Assembly: GCA_900756925.1 (NCBI GenBank)
Contig: CAAELX010000054.1
Span: forward strand, 25,491 to 89,490
Reading direction: 5' to 3'
Source: an uncultured Roseburia sp.
GTDB taxonomy: Bacteria > Bacillota > Clostridia > Lachnospirales > Lachnospiraceae
DNA length: 64,000 nt
Below, piece after piece: positions 42,785-52,275 of this stretch (position 1 is its first letter; each line of letters starts with the position of its first letter). Under the pieces are notes generated by a model, which was not told where the DNA came from, did not search any database, and was given only the letters and a program-made list of their open reading frames with translations. Position numbers and translations under genes: made by a program.

Positions 42785-44644
42785 ATGAAGAAAAACAAAG
42801 TGAAACAGGTGTTGCTTCTGGCAGTGGGAGGACTGACGTGCGGCGTGCAGCTGTTAGGGTGTTATCCGGTTGTGCCGGCTTACTTTGCGGCGGCTGTGTT
42901 AGAGGATGTGAGTGTCTTTTATCTGACGGCGGCGATGTACCTTGGCATGCTCTGCTTCATGCCGCTTGTGGCGATGACAAAGTATGCAATGGCAGTTCTT
43001 GTGACCGCGTGCATGATCAGGCTTGTGGTCTGGGCAAATGACGGATGCCCTGCCTTTCTGGGGGGAATCCTCGCAGCAGTCTCGACGATGCTGCTGTCTT
43101 TTTGCGGTGGATTACTGGAATGGAAGGATCAGCCGGATCAGTTCGCCGTGTTTTTAGAAGGTGTATTTGTTTTCGGGATGGTGATTTTATTAAACAGGGC
43201 AATCCATTTTTTCCTGGAGGAATGGAACTTAGGCTGGGAGAAAACAACGGAGCGGGATGAATGGCACCTGACAGAGCGCGGGAAAGAGGAGAGGCTTGCT
43301 GGTTATGCCGAGTCCTTTCAGGGACTGGCACAGATTTTTATGAATATGAGCAGGAAAAAGGAACAGTATACGGCGGAAGAACTTGGAAAGATCCAAAACG
43401 AGCTGACAGGCAGGCTGTGTGCAGGCTGTGATTCGTGTGCAGTGTGCTGGGAGAAGGAATCGACACCGCTCTACGGGATTCTCTCAAGTCTTTTAGGATC
43501 CATTTTGAAGGCGGGCGTTCCCGGGGAGGAGAGTGAGGAGGAGCTCGCCCTCTATTGCAAGAGGAGCAGGGATATGGTCGAGGAGGCAGTACGGGTCTTC
43601 GAGAAGGCAAACCTAAACCGCGCGTGGTATAACAGGCTGCTTGAAAACAGGCAGGCGATCGCGGAGCAGTTGGATGCGATGGCATACATTTTGAAGGACT
43701 GTGCAAAGGAGGAACAGCTGTTAGATGGGAGGGAGAGAAGAACGCTCGCGCAGATTAAGTACCGGGCGAAAGAACATGGGATTACGGTGGAGGAGGTGCA
43801 TCTGTTTGAACTGCCGGACGGGCATAAAAAGCTTGAGGTAGTGCTTCGCAGCAAAAAGGGAGGCTGCATTGCAGTCAGGCAGTTTATGGGTGCTGCCGGA
43901 CGTGTGTTAGGTTTCGTGCTGCGTCAGCCAGCGGATGGAAAAGCATTTGTGACGAAGGATGCAGCAGCGTTTCTTTTTTATGAAGACACGAAGTTCCAGA
44001 GCCTGCAGGGCATTGCAAGGCAGAAAAAAGACGGGGCACAGATTTCCGGTGACAATTTTTCTTTTTTAGAGCTTGAGAGTGGGAAACTTCTCTTAGGGCT
44101 TTCGGACGGAATGGGATCTGGAAGCGTGGCATGCAGAGAGAGCGAGATGGTGTTAGACTTAATCGAGCGGTTCTTAGAAGCCGGGTTTACGGTCGATACG
44201 GCGATCCGGATGATGAACTCTGCGATGGTGATGAAGGGGGAGAGCGACCAGTATTCCACAGTGGATCTGTGCACAGTGAATTTGTACGACGGAGAGGCAG
44301 AGCTTTATAAGATCGGGGCTGCCACCGGTTTCTTAAAAAGAGAAAAAGAAGTGATGGAGTTCCATGTAGATTCGCTTCCGGTCGGCGTAGAAAATAACCT
44401 GAAAATCGACCACAAAAAGATGCAGTTGAAAAACGGAGATTTTATTGTCATGGTCACGGACGGTGTGTTAGAATATCTGCATGTACCAAAGCCGGAGGAG
44501 ACGATGCAGGAGATCCTGGAGAGTATTGATACAAACCATCCGGGGATTCTGGCAAAGAAAGCGATGGAGCGGGTGCTTCTCTTCACAGGGGGAAAGGTAC
44601 CGGACGACATGACGATCCTTGCCGCAGGCATCAGAGAGAAGTAA
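42785..44644 (+). CDS. spoIIE: Stage II sporulation protein E (short form)
   Basis: SpoIIE is the PP2C-type phosphatase that dephosphorylates SpoIIAA to switch on sigma-F in the forespore and helps place the polar septum. This version has 619 residues against about 827 in B. subtilis. The N-terminus has about five or six membrane helices (residues 8-150) instead of ten. The middle part (about 160-390) is the oligomerisation region with a Cys cluster (CAGCDSCAVCW). The phosphatase domain (about 400-615) has LLLGLSDGMGSGSVA, STVDLCTVNLYDG and VMVTDGVLE with the metal-binding Asp residues. The ATG at 42785, preceded by AGAGGAG, is better supported than an upstream one at 42767. Confidence 0.93.
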   Translation: MKKNKVKQVLLLAVGGLTCGVQLLGCYPVVPAYFAAAVLEDVSVFYLTAAMYLGMLCFMPLVAMTKYAMAVLVTACMIRLVVWANDGCPAFLGGILAAVSTMLLSFCGGLLEWKDQPDQFAVFLEGVFVFGMVILLNRAIHFFLEEWNLGWEKTTERDEWHLTERGKEERLAGYAESFQGLAQIFMNMSRKKEQYTAEELGKIQNELTGRLCAGCDSCAVCWEKESTPLYGILSSLLGSILKAGVPGEESEEELALYCKRSRDMVEEAVRVFEKANLNRAWYNRLLENRQAIAEQLDAMAYILKDCAKEEQLLDGRERRTLAQIKYRAKEHGITVEEVHLFELPDGHKKLEVVLRSKKGGCIAVRQFMGAAGRVLGFVLRQPADGKAFVTKDAAAFLFYEDTKFQSLQGIARQKKDGAQISGDNFSFLELESGKLLLGLSDGMGSGSVACRESEMVLDLIERFLEAGFTVDTAIRMMNSAMVMKGESDQYSTVDLCTVNLYDGEAELYKIGAATGFLKREKEVMEFHVDSLPVGVENNLKIDHKKMQLKNGDFIVMVTDGVLEYLHVPKPEETMQEILESIDTNHPGILAKKAMERVLLFTGGKVPDDMTILAAGIREK

Positions 44645-46096
44645 ATGACAGAGCAGGTATTTGAGAAGATCAGAGAGAAAAAGTTAATCAGGGAAGGGGA
44701 CACCGTACTCATTGGTGTATCTGGAGGCGCGGATTCCGTATGCCTTCTGCTCCTGCTGCAGGAGCTGCAGAGGGAGCTTCCATTTTCCATAGAGGCTGTC
44801 CACATCGAGCATGGTATCCGTGGAGAAGAGAGCAGAAATGACGCCCTGTTTGTGGAAAACTTATGTGAAAAACTGAATGTCCCATGTGTGGTGTATACGG
44901 AGGATGTGCCGGGCTTTGCAAAAGATCACGGCCTGGGGCTTGAAGAGGCGGCGCGGATCCGGCGTTATGCCTGCTATGAAAAACGAGCATACGCCTTGAA
45001 GGAGAGCGGCACGGATCCGGCATGTATCCGGCTGGCGTTGGCACATCACGCCGAGGACAATGCCGAGACGGTGCTGTTTCAGCTTGTGCGCGGAAGCGGG
45101 ATGGGGGGGCTCTGTGGCATGGAGTATGACAGACAGTGGAAATCATACCGCATGATCCGCCCGCTGCTCGGAGTGCAAAGGGCACAGATTGAGGCATATC
45201 TTGCAGAAAAAGAGCAGGATTATTGCACAGACGCCACGAATCTGGACATGGATTACAGCAGAAACAGGATCCGGCATAAGGTGCTGCCGGAGTTAAGGGA
45301 GATCAATGGACAGGCGGTGGCGCACATTAACCAGACGGCGGAGCTTTTATCCGAGCTGCGGGATTATCTCGCCGTACAGACGAGGCAGGCTGAACGTGAA
45401 TTTGCCACAGAGGAGCAGGATGGCTTGCTTCTTCACAATGCGCTTGTGGATTCCTGTCCGCAGATTCTTATAAAAGAGCTGATCCACAATACAATCGGCA
45501 GGGTGTCCGGCTCGAAAAAAGATGTGGCAGCCGTGCACGTTGGACTGGTAGAAAAGCTTTTTTCCTCGCAGATCGGCAGGCAGGTGGATCTGCCATATCA
45601 GATTGTGGCGAAGCGCACGTATGAAGGCGTGCTTTTAGGCAGGAAAAAGGAGGAGACAGCAGGGAAGGAGTTTTTGCTGGAGTTGTCTAAAGCGCAGTTA
45701 GAAGAGGCATGTGCCGGACGTCCGGGAGCCTGGGATGTGCCGGGAGGTGTGATTTCTTTTAAAATCTTCTGCTTTTCTGGAAAAACAGAGGAAATTGAAA
45801 AAAAAACATATACGAAATGGTTCGATTATGATAAAATAAAATGTGGACTGCAAATCAGAACCAGAAAGACCGGCGATTATCTGACCGTGGATGAGAACGG
45901 GCATAAGAAGAAGCTGAAGGAGTATCTGATCAATGAGAAGATTCCGCGGGAGAAGCGGGATGAAATTCTGTTGGTGACGGAGGGGGCACATGTGCTCTGG
46001 GCAGTCGGAGGAAGGATCAGTGCCGGTTATAAAGTTTCAGAACATACAAAGAGAATATTGGAAGTACAGTTTGGTGGAGGTAAAGGATGCGAGTAA
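44645..46096 (+). CDS. tilS: tRNA(Ile)-lysidine synthase
   Basis: TilS converts C34 of the CAU-anticodon tRNA-Ile to lysidine, so that AUA is read as Ile. The 483-residue protein shows the PP-loop VLIGVSGGADSVCLLLLL, EHGIRGEESRNDALF, ALAHHAEDNAETVLFQLVRGSG and the tail domain LQIRTRKTGDYLTVDENGHK with KLKEYLINEKIPR. It starts at the base after the spoIIE stop codon. Downstream it overlaps hpt by 10 bases. The order spoIIE-tilS-hpt-ftsH is the same as in B. subtilis. Confidence 0.95.
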   Translation: MTEQVFEKIREKKLIREGDTVLIGVSGGADSVCLLLLLQELQRELPFSIEAVHIEHGIRGEESRNDALFVENLCEKLNVPCVVYTEDVPGFAKDHGLGLEEAARIRRYACYEKRAYALKESGTDPACIRLALAHHAEDNAETVLFQLVRGSGMGGLCGMEYDRQWKSYRMIRPLLGVQRAQIEAYLAEKEQDYCTDATNLDMDYSRNRIRHKVLPELREINGQAVAHINQTAELLSELRDYLAVQTRQAEREFATEEQDGLLLHNALVDSCPQILIKELIHNTIGRVSGSKKDVAAVHVGLVEKLFSSQIGRQVDLPYQIVAKRTYEGVLLGRKKEETAGKEFLLELSKAQLEEACAGRPGAWDVPGGVISFKIFCFSGKTEEIEKKTYTKWFDYDKIKCGLQIRTRKTGDYLTVDENGHKKKLKEYLINEKIPREKRDEILLVTEGAHVLWAVGGRISAGYKVSEHTKRILEVQFGGGKGCE

Positions 46097-46623
46097 AAAA
46101 TATTAGTGTTTATCTGACAGAGGAACAGATTTCTGAGAGAGTGAAGAAAATGGGCGAACAGATCAGCAGGGATTACGGGGACGAACCGGTTTATCTGATC
46201 TGCATTCTGAAGGGGTCCATGTTTTTTACCTGTGAGCTTGCCAAGAGAATTACATCCCCGGTGGAGATTGATTTTATGTCAGTATCCAGCTATGGAGCAG
46301 GAACAAGCTCAAGCGGTGTCGTAAAGATTGGCAAGGACTTAGATACAACGATCGAGGGCAAGAATGTCCTGGTGATCGAGGATATTATTGATTCCGGAAG
46401 AACCTTAAGCTATCTGCTTGAGAACTTAAAGACGAGAAATCCAAAGAGCTTAAAGTTATGTACACTGTTAGACAAGCCGGATCGCCGTGTCTGTGATGTG
46501 CATGTAAATTATGTCGGATTTGAGATTCCGGACGAATTCGTAGTGGGATACGGACTGGATCTCGACCAGAGATACCGCAATCTTCCGTATATTGGAATTG
46601 TAGAATTAGAGGATGAAGAATAA
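46087..46623 (+). CDS. hpt: Hypoxanthine phosphoribosyltransferase
   Basis: The 178-residue purine-salvage enzyme makes IMP or GMP from the base and PRPP. It shows PVYLICILKGSMFFTCELAK, the flexible loop FMSVSSYGAG, the PRPP loop VLVIEDIIDSGRTLSYLL and VGYGLDLDQRYRNLPYIG. The ATG lies in the tilS end and follows GGTGGAGGTAAAGG. Length and motifs match HprT. Confidence 0.95.
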   Translation: MRVKNISVYLTEEQISERVKKMGEQISRDYGDEPVYLICILKGSMFFTCELAKRITSPVEIDFMSVSSYGAGTSSSGVVKIGKDLDTTIEGKNVLVIEDIIDSGRTLSYLLENLKTRNPKSLKLCTLLDKPDRRVCDVHVNYVGFEIPDEFVVGYGLDLDQRYRNLPYIGIVELEDEE

Positions 46624-46635
46624 GAGGATAGGAAA

Positions 46636-48459
46636 TTGAACAGTAAAAGAAATAGTTTCAGAGGGATTGGCTTTTATGCCCTGCTGATTTTCATTGTCAT
46701 GGCAGTATGGACATTCCTGGATGGAAATGGAACGACAAGCTCTTACACGCGGGAGGCTTTTGAAAAGGACATTGAGTCGGGAAAAGCAGAGTCCATTCAG
46801 ATTGTACAGAACAGGGAGGTTCCTACTGGAAGCGTTGTGGTGAAGCTGTCGGATTCCACCCAGAAGGTGTTAGTGGTATCGGATGTCAACGAGGTGATTA
46901 CTTATCTTGAGGACGAGGACGTGCTAAACTATACACTGGAGAATGTCCCAGCGGAGAACTGGTTTGTGATGCTGCTTCCGTATGTACTTGTGATCGGCGC
47001 CATGTTCTTTTTCTTTATGATGATGTCGAACCAGGCAGCCGCAAATGCGGGTGGAAGCGGCAATAAGATGATGAACTTCGGCAAGAGCCGTGCGAAGATG
47101 ATGACGGATGAGACGAAGCGAGTCACATTTGCCAATGTCGCAGGATTGAAGGAAGAGAAGGAGGAGCTCGAGGAGATTGTAGATTTCCTGCGGGCACCGA
47201 AGAAGTACACAGCGCTTGGCGCAAGAATCCCGAAGGGAGTTCTGCTTGTAGGACCTCCAGGAACCGGAAAGACGCTCCTTGCCAAGGCAATCGCCGGGGA
47301 AGCGGGCGTACCGTTTTTCAGTATTTCCGGATCGGACTTCGTGGAGATGTTTGTCGGAGTCGGAGCATCCCGTGTGAGGGATCTGTTCCAGGAGGCGAAG
47401 AAGAATGCCCCATGTATCGTTTTCATCGATGAAATCGATGCGGTTGCAAGACGCCGTGGTACCGGTATGGGCGGCGGACACGATGAGAGAGAGCAGACTT
47501 TGAATCAGATGCTAGTAGAGATGGATGGTTTCGGCGTGAACGAGGGCATTATCGTGATGGCAGCGACGAACCGTGTGGATATCTTAGACCCAGCAATCAT
47601 GCGTCCGGGACGTTTTGACAGAAAGGTTTATGTGGGACGTCCGGATGTTGGAGGAAGAGAGGAGATCCTTGCGGTACATGCGAAGAACAAGCCGCTTGGG
47701 GATGATGTGGACTTAAAGCAGATTGCACAGACAACCGCAGGTTTCACAGGAGCAGATCTTGAAAACCTGTTAAATGAGGCAGCGATTGTAGCAGCGCGGG
47801 AGAACCGTGCCTATATCAAGCAGGACGATATTAAGAAGTCCTTCGTTAAGGTCGGCATCGGTGCCGAGAAGAAAAGCCGGATTATCTCCGACAAGGAAAA
47901 ACGTGTGACCGCATTCCACGAGGCGGGACATGCGATTCTGTTCCATGTGCTTCCGGATGTCGGACCGGTTTACTCTGTGTCTATCATTCCGACTGGGGCA
48001 GGTGCAGCGGGATATACGATGCCGATTCCGGAGAAGGACGAGATGTTCAACACGAAGGGTAAGATGTTACAGGATATCACGGTATCGCTTGGCGGACGCG
48101 TGGCAGAGGAGCTTGTGTTCGATGATATCACAACCGGAGCATCGCAGGATATTAAGCAGGCAACGAAGATGGCAAAAGCAATGGTGACGCGTTACGGTAT
48201 GTCTGAGAATGTAGGTCTAATCTGTTACGATAACGATGACGACGAGGTATTCATCGGAAGAGACCTTGCACACACCAGAGGCTATGGCGAGGGTGTAGCA
48301 ACAGCGATTGACCAGGAAGTGAAACGGATCATTGACGAGTGTTATACACAGGCGAAGCAGATTATTACGGACAACCGTGCTGTGTTAGACCGCTGTGCGG
48401 AGCTCCTTTTAGAGAAGGAGAAGATCAGCCAGCAGGAGTTCGAAGCACTTTTTGAATAG
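46636..48459 (+). CDS. ftsH: ATP-dependent zinc metalloprotease FtsH
   Basis: FtsH is a membrane-bound AAA+ protease that degrades misfolded and regulatory proteins. The 607-residue product has two membrane helices (about 7-28 and 112-134). Walker A GPPGTGKT, Walker [12 protein letters not shown], the [23 protein letters not shown], zinc motif HEAGH and the distal Glu/Asp region follow. The start is TTG at 46636, supported by GAGGA 7 bases upstream; no ATG exists in the right place. It follows hpt by 12 bases. Confidence 0.96.
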   Translation: MNSKRNSFRGIGFYALLIFIVMAVWTFLDGNGTTSSYTREAFEKDIESGKAESIQIVQNREVPTGSVVVKLSDSTQKVLVVSDVNEVITYLEDEDVLNYTLENVPAENWFVMLLPYVLVIGAMFFFFMMMSNQAAANAGGSGNKMMNFGKSRAKMMTDETKRVTFANVAGLKEEKEELEEIVDFLRAPKKYTALGARIPKGVLLVGPPGTGKTLLAKAIAGEAGVPFFSISGSDFVEMFVGVGASRVRDLFQEAKKNAPCIVFIDEIDAVARRRGTGMGGGHDEREQTLNQMLVEMDGFGVNEGIIVMAATNRVDILDPAIMRPGRFDRKVYVGRPDVGGREEILAVHAKNKPLGDDVDLKQIAQTTAGFTGADLENLLNEAAIVAARENRAYIKQDDIKKSFVKVGIGAEKKSRIISDKEKRVTAFHEAGHAILFHVLPDVGPVYSVSIIPTGAGAAGYTMPIPEKDEMFNTKGKMLQDITVSLGGRVAEELVFDDITTGASQDIKQATKMAKAMVTRYGMSENVGLICYDNDDDEVFIGRDLAHTRGYGEGVATAIDQEVKRIIDECYTQAKQIITDNRAVLDRCAELLLEKEKISQQEFEALFE

Positions 48460-48579
48460 GAATTGTGCATATTTTCATGGTGTTTGAAAATGGGACGAAA
48501 ATAACACTGTACAAAATAACCAAAAACCGTATGCATTTTTTGTGAAGTTTGTGCACACTTATCCGGGGAATCATGATAC

Positions 48580-48690
48580 TATAATAACCGTAAAAACCCC
48601 CCAATACATTATATATAGTTTTTGCTATACCCCATAGTAAAAATACCTTCTCCTAAAAAGGACAGCTGATCGACAGGCTGTCCTTTTTAC
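48580..48690 (+). other. Intergenic region with -10-like box and strong terminator
   Basis: After ftsH, TATAAT occurs at 48580-48585 without a clear -35. AAAAAGGACAGC (48655-48666) then pairs with GCTGTCCTTTTT (48677-48688) around a 10-base loop. If the -10 is real, a leaderless short RNA of about 100 nt would be made. Otherwise the hairpin simply ends ftsH. I see no coding sequence in 48460-48711. Confidence 0.45.
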
Positions 48691-48711
48691 TTTGTGTTTT
48701 TTTACCCGGAT

Positions 48712-48948
48712 GCGAAACTTCTACGCTAGGTTGTGGGACGGCGGAAAGAGGGATACTGCCAGTTGCAGACACACTCTCGCTCCGTGTCGCTCGCAGCGGT
48801 ACTAAGGCTGCAGCCACGGCTATCAGGATCCTGGCAAGCCATGACCTGATAACCATGTCTGCGACCTAAGTACCGGCGGCTCCCCAAGGTCTGCAACTGG
48901 CAGCATCCCTCTTTCCACCTGATCGCTACGTTGAGAAAGAAGTTTCGC
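48712..48948. repeat. 237-bp palindromic repeat element, copy B
   Basis: The ends are GCGAAACTTCT (48712-48722) and AGAAGTTTCGC (48938-48948). A 28-base inner inverted repeat with one mismatch (48733-48760 with 48889-48916) can form a long stem. The core has GTCGCTCGCAGCGGTACTAA, a variable middle with its own small hairpin (TATCAGG/CCTGATA), and CTAAGTACCGGCGGCTCC. Outer termini, length and both core strings match copy A at 21873-22108, in opposite orientation. Inner arms differ in sequence but not in pairing. The unit is non-coding and stands in the gap between ftsH and the PPTase gene. Confidence 0.8.
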
Positions 48949-49110
48949 TGGTTGGCAGACGGTGGTCTGGGGACGGGAGATAAACGAGAAAATAAAAGGT
49001 AGAGTGTCAGGCAGGTGAGAAGGGAAGAGTTATGGTAAAATGAGGACAGGGATTGCTGGGGCTTGATGGACAGGACAGCAGGATGAGAAGGAAAAAGGAC
49101 GGGAGAGACG

Positions 49111-49734
49111 ATGGCTGAAGTCAGGGTGATTGTTGCGAATATAGAGAAGATAAAGTGTGAGCCGGAAGATGTGTTAGGGGAGATACTGCCTTATTATACG
49201 GAGAAGTTTGGGCAGTATAAGCGGAGAGAGGATGCCATGCAGGAGCTGCTGTGTGGAATTCTTTTGAGAAAGCATCTGGATGTGTGGAAAACGGAACAGG
49301 TTGGATATGGGAAAGATGGGAAACCCTGTTTGCGGGAAAGTCAGAGGAAGTATAATCTGTCACACAGCGGGAAATGGGTAGTGCTGGCGGTTGCAGAGAC
49401 GGAGATCGGAGTGGATATTGAGCGGGTCAGACGGTATCATAGTGCCACGGCGCGAAAGCTTTTTGCAGAGGAAGAGCAGAGAATGTTGGAAGAGGCTGAG
49501 ACGGAGGAAGAGAGAGATACCCTTTTTACAAGGTTGTGGACGGAGTGGGAAGCGGTGTTGAAGTTAGAAGGAACCGGATTCGCCGGGGGATGGAGAGAAC
49601 ACGGTGTGGATAAGGCACAGTATGCGATAGGGACGATGGAACTGGATGGATATTTCCTGAGCATTGCGACGAGGAATGCGGCAGAGATATGTGTAACAGA
49701 GGAAGGGGAGTTTTACAGATTCCAGGAAATGTGA
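49111..49734 (+). CDS. Sfp-type 4'-phosphopantetheinyl transferase
   Basis: The 207-residue protein belongs to the Sfp/HetI group that attaches phosphopantetheine from CoA to carrier proteins of NRPS, PKS or fatty acid synthase. It has YGKDGKPCL, YNLSHSGKWVVLAVAETEIG, the Mg-binding GVDIE, then LFTRLWTEWEAVLKLEGTGF, where WTEWEAVLK stands for the usual W(x)xKEAxxK (Lys-Glu read as Trp-Glu). No carrier-protein or NRPS gene is nearby. The ATG follows GGGAGAGACG. The gene has its own transcript after the element B. Confidence 0.88.
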   Translation: MAEVRVIVANIEKIKCEPEDVLGEILPYYTEKFGQYKRREDAMQELLCGILLRKHLDVWKTEQVGYGKDGKPCLRESQRKYNLSHSGKWVVLAVAETEIGVDIERVRRYHSATARKLFAEEEQRMLEEAETEEERDTLFTRLWTEWEAVLKLEGTGFAGGWREHGVDKAQYAIGTMELDGYFLSIATRNAAEICVTEEGEFYRFQEM

Positions 49735-49830
49735 TATGCTGAGCAAAATGTTGTAGCATCACGATTAGCTGAGAAGAAATCGAATGTCGGAAATGCTAAT
49801 AAAAAGAGCGAGTTAGAAAGGACACACAAG

Positions 49831-51045
49831 ATGAACAGAATACGCCCATCTTATTATGATAAATTTACCTGTATCGCAGACAGATGTCCCATCACGTGCT
49901 GTCAGGAGTGGAAGATCGGTGTGGATGCGGATACAAACCGGAAATGGAAAAAACTGCTGCCGCCGGATACCGTGGAGCCTAAGCGCAAGAACCTAAGTGC
50001 ATACACGACGAAGAAAGATGGGGAGCGTGTGATTGGTCTGACAGAAGATCACAAGTGCCCTTTTTTGAATAGTAAAAAATTATGTAAACTTGTTGTTGCG
50101 TATGGAGATCAGGTGCTTTCTAAGACTTGCACAGATTTCCCGAGGGAAGTGCATGTGTTTGAACAGCATGAGGAGGAGAATCTCATGCCATGCTGCCCGG
50201 CAGTCATAGATCTGCTGTGGGAGAGCGACAGGGAGGAGCTATTTCAGATCCCGGAAACAGGGGAGGATGGACAACTCCTCTTTGCAATCCGGAGGGAAGT
50301 ACTGAAAATGGCTGTTAATGCGGAGGAAAACAAGCTGTCAGAAATGTTAAGTGCAGCCTTTTATATTTTGAGGGAACTTTCCGGGGAGATAGAAGAAATG
50401 GAAGGAGAAGAGGCAGCTTTGGCACTGACAGCCGAGTATTTTTCTGCAGAGAATCAGGAAAATCTGAAAAAGGCAATCCGGGAGATCACGTCCGATCCGC
50501 TTGCGACCATGCAGGAACGTAACGAACTGCTGCAGGATCTCTCCATCAATTATCGACAGGAAGGCTTGTATACACCATTTTTAGAGCCGCTTCTTGAGAT
50601 GGCGGAGGAATTGTCAGTTCTTTACAATTCATCAATCCGCCAGGACGGACAGAAACCTGGGCGAACAGAAAATGAGCCAGCCGACTGCAGTGCACTCCGG
50701 GAATCCATACGACAATTTGCAGATGCATTCCATCCTCATGAAAAGCTGATCAAAGCCTGGCTCTTCGAAGAACTACGCTCTGACCTGCTTCTGCCGGACA
50801 GCAGCCTGGAAGGCATGCTAATCCAGCTTCAATGGATTGCTATGGAATACAGCGTTATCTGCCACAGCATATTCCTGACCTGGCAAAGCCACCCGGACAA
50901 CATCACCTACGAGTCCGTAAAAACAGCGATCGTCATCTTCTCCCGCATGACCGGCTACGGGACAGACGATATCTACGAATACTTGGAAAACAGCTTCGAA
51001 TCTCTCGTCTGGGAATGGGGCTACTTTGCCCTGATCACGGGATGA
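49831..51045 (+). CDS. FliB-family flagellin lysine N-methylase
   Basis: The 404-residue protein has the N-terminal Cys signature of FliB: FTCIADRCPITCCQEWKIGV, then CPFLNSKKLCKL, SKTCTDFPREVHVF and MPCCPAVIDLLW. FliB methylates lysines of flagellin, and the Cys residues probably bind a metal or Fe-S cluster. There is no flagellar gene in the window, so it is an orphan here. Relatives in non-motile Clostridia exist, so the target may be another surface protein. The ATG follows AAAGGACACACAAG. From about 50680 on, codons end in C far more often than in the first part. Confidence 0.8.
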   Translation: MNRIRPSYYDKFTCIADRCPITCCQEWKIGVDADTNRKWKKLLPPDTVEPKRKNLSAYTTKKDGERVIGLTEDHKCPFLNSKKLCKLVVAYGDQVLSKTCTDFPREVHVFEQHEEENLMPCCPAVIDLLWESDREELFQIPETGEDGQLLFAIRREVLKMAVNAEENKLSEMLSAAFYILRELSGEIEEMEGEEAALALTAEYFSAENQENLKKAIREITSDPLATMQERNELLQDLSINYRQEGLYTPFLEPLLEMAEELSVLYNSSIRQDGQKPGRTENEPADCSALRESIRQFADAFHPHEKLIKAWLFEELRSDLLLPDSSLEGMLIQLQWIAMEYSVICHSIFLTWQSHPDNITYESVKTAIVIFSRMTGYGTDDIYEYLENSFESLVWEWGYFALITG

Positions 51046-51141
51046 ATTTTTAAAAGAAAGCATAATACAAGGACAAGTTAAAAAATAGAACCAATTGATA
51101 AGCAGCAAAACGCAATCAACACATTTTCAGGAGGAAAACCA

Positions 51142-52182
51142 ATGGAATCAGAACACAAGCGCCGTGTCCGCTACAAAGGCAAATACCCAAAGAAGTTTGA
51201 AGAGAAATACAAAGAACTCAACCCGGAAAAATACAAAGACACTGTGGAGAAAGTCATCCAGAAAGGAAGCACCCCTGCCGGCATGCACATCTCCATCATG
51301 GTGAAGGAAATCTTAGATTTCCTTCAGATCAAACCGGGACAGACCGGTTTTGATGCCACCTTGGGCTACGGCGGACATACCCGCGCGATGATGGAATGTC
51401 TTCACGGGGAAGGGCATATGTATGCAACAGACGTAGACCCAATCGAGTCTGCAAAGACAAAAAAGCGCTTAGAAGACGCTGGATTCGGGGAGGAAATCCT
51501 CACAATTAAACTGCAGAACTTCTGTACCATCGACGAGATCGCAAAGGAGGCAGGCGGCTTTGACTTCGTTTTAGCAGATCTTGGTGTCTCCTCCATGCAG
51601 ATCGATAACCCGGAGCGTGGCTTTTCATTCAAAGTAGATGGACCGCTGGACCTTCGTTTGAACCCGGAGAAAGGGATCAGCGCGGCGGAGCGTCTGGCAG
51701 GGATAGACGAGTATGAGCTCGCCGGAATGCTGGATGAAAATTCTGACGAACCATATGCGGAGGAATTGGCGCACGCGATCGTGACGAAGATCCGCCGCGG
51801 AGAGAAGATCGATACCACGACAAAGCTGCGTGGGGTGATCGAGGAGACATTGGATTTCCTGCCGGAAAAGGAGAAAAAGGACACCGTTAAAAAGACCTGT
51901 CAGAGAACCTTCCAGGCATTAAGAATTGACGTGAATAACGAGTTTGAAGTGCTCTATGAGTTCATGGAGAAGCTGCCGAAGGCATTAAAACCGGGAGCGA
52001 GAGTCGCAATCTTAACCTTTCATTCCGGTGAGGATAAACTTGTGAAAAAAGCATTAAAGCAGGGCTATAAAGCGGGTATCTATTCGGAGATTGCAAACGA
52101 TGTTGTACGTCCATCCGCGGAGGAGTGTGCCCGAAACGGAAGAGCGAGGTCTACGAAGATGCGCTGGGCAGTCCGGGCATAA
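51142..52182 (+). CDS. rsmH: RsmH-type 16S rRNA m4C1402 methyltransferase
   Basis: RsmH methylates N4 of C1402 in 16S rRNA. The 346-residue protein has the core motifs HISIMVKEILDFLQIKPG (usual form HxxVLLxE), DATLGYGGHTRAMME, FDFVLADLGVSSMQID, GFSFKVDGPLDLRLN, TFQALRIDVNNE and ILTFHSGEDKLVKKALK. A basic N-terminal extension of about 45 residues (HKRRVRYKGKYPKKFEEKYK) is unusual. The normal rsmH sits in the mra/dcw cell-wall cluster; this one stands alone, so it may be a second copy. The ATG follows TTCAGGAGGAAAACC. It could still be the only copy. Confidence 0.88.
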   Translation: MESEHKRRVRYKGKYPKKFEEKYKELNPEKYKDTVEKVIQKGSTPAGMHISIMVKEILDFLQIKPGQTGFDATLGYGGHTRAMMECLHGEGHMYATDVDPIESAKTKKRLEDAGFGEEILTIKLQNFCTIDEIAKEAGGFDFVLADLGVSSMQIDNPERGFSFKVDGPLDLRLNPEKGISAAERLAGIDEYELAGMLDENSDEPYAEELAHAIVTKIRRGEKIDTTTKLRGVIEETLDFLPEKEKKDTVKKTCQRTFQALRIDVNNEFEVLYEFMEKLPKALKPGARVAILTFHSGEDKLVKKALKQGYKAGIYSEIANDVVRPSAEECARNGRARSTKMRWAVRA

Positions 52183-52206
52183 AAAAGAAATCAGACAGGA
52201 AAGTGC

Positions 52207-52258
52207 TTGCAGTCGAATTATGGCTTTGCTATAATATAAGAAGTTTCGTAAAGTTTCG
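52207..52258 (+). promoter_or_regulatory. Promoter and LacI-type operator of the GH13 gene
   Basis: TTGCAG (52207-52212) and TATAAT (52230-52235) are 17 bases apart. Just after the -10, AAGTTTCG occurs twice, ten bases apart (52241-52248 and 52251-52258), and CGTAAAGTTTCG (52247-52258) fits CGNAANNTTNCG. It differs by one base from CGAAAAGTTTCG at the LacI gene. The position fits a repressor site. Confidence 0.65.
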
Positions 52259-52275
52259 ATAAAGGAGAGAAAGCT

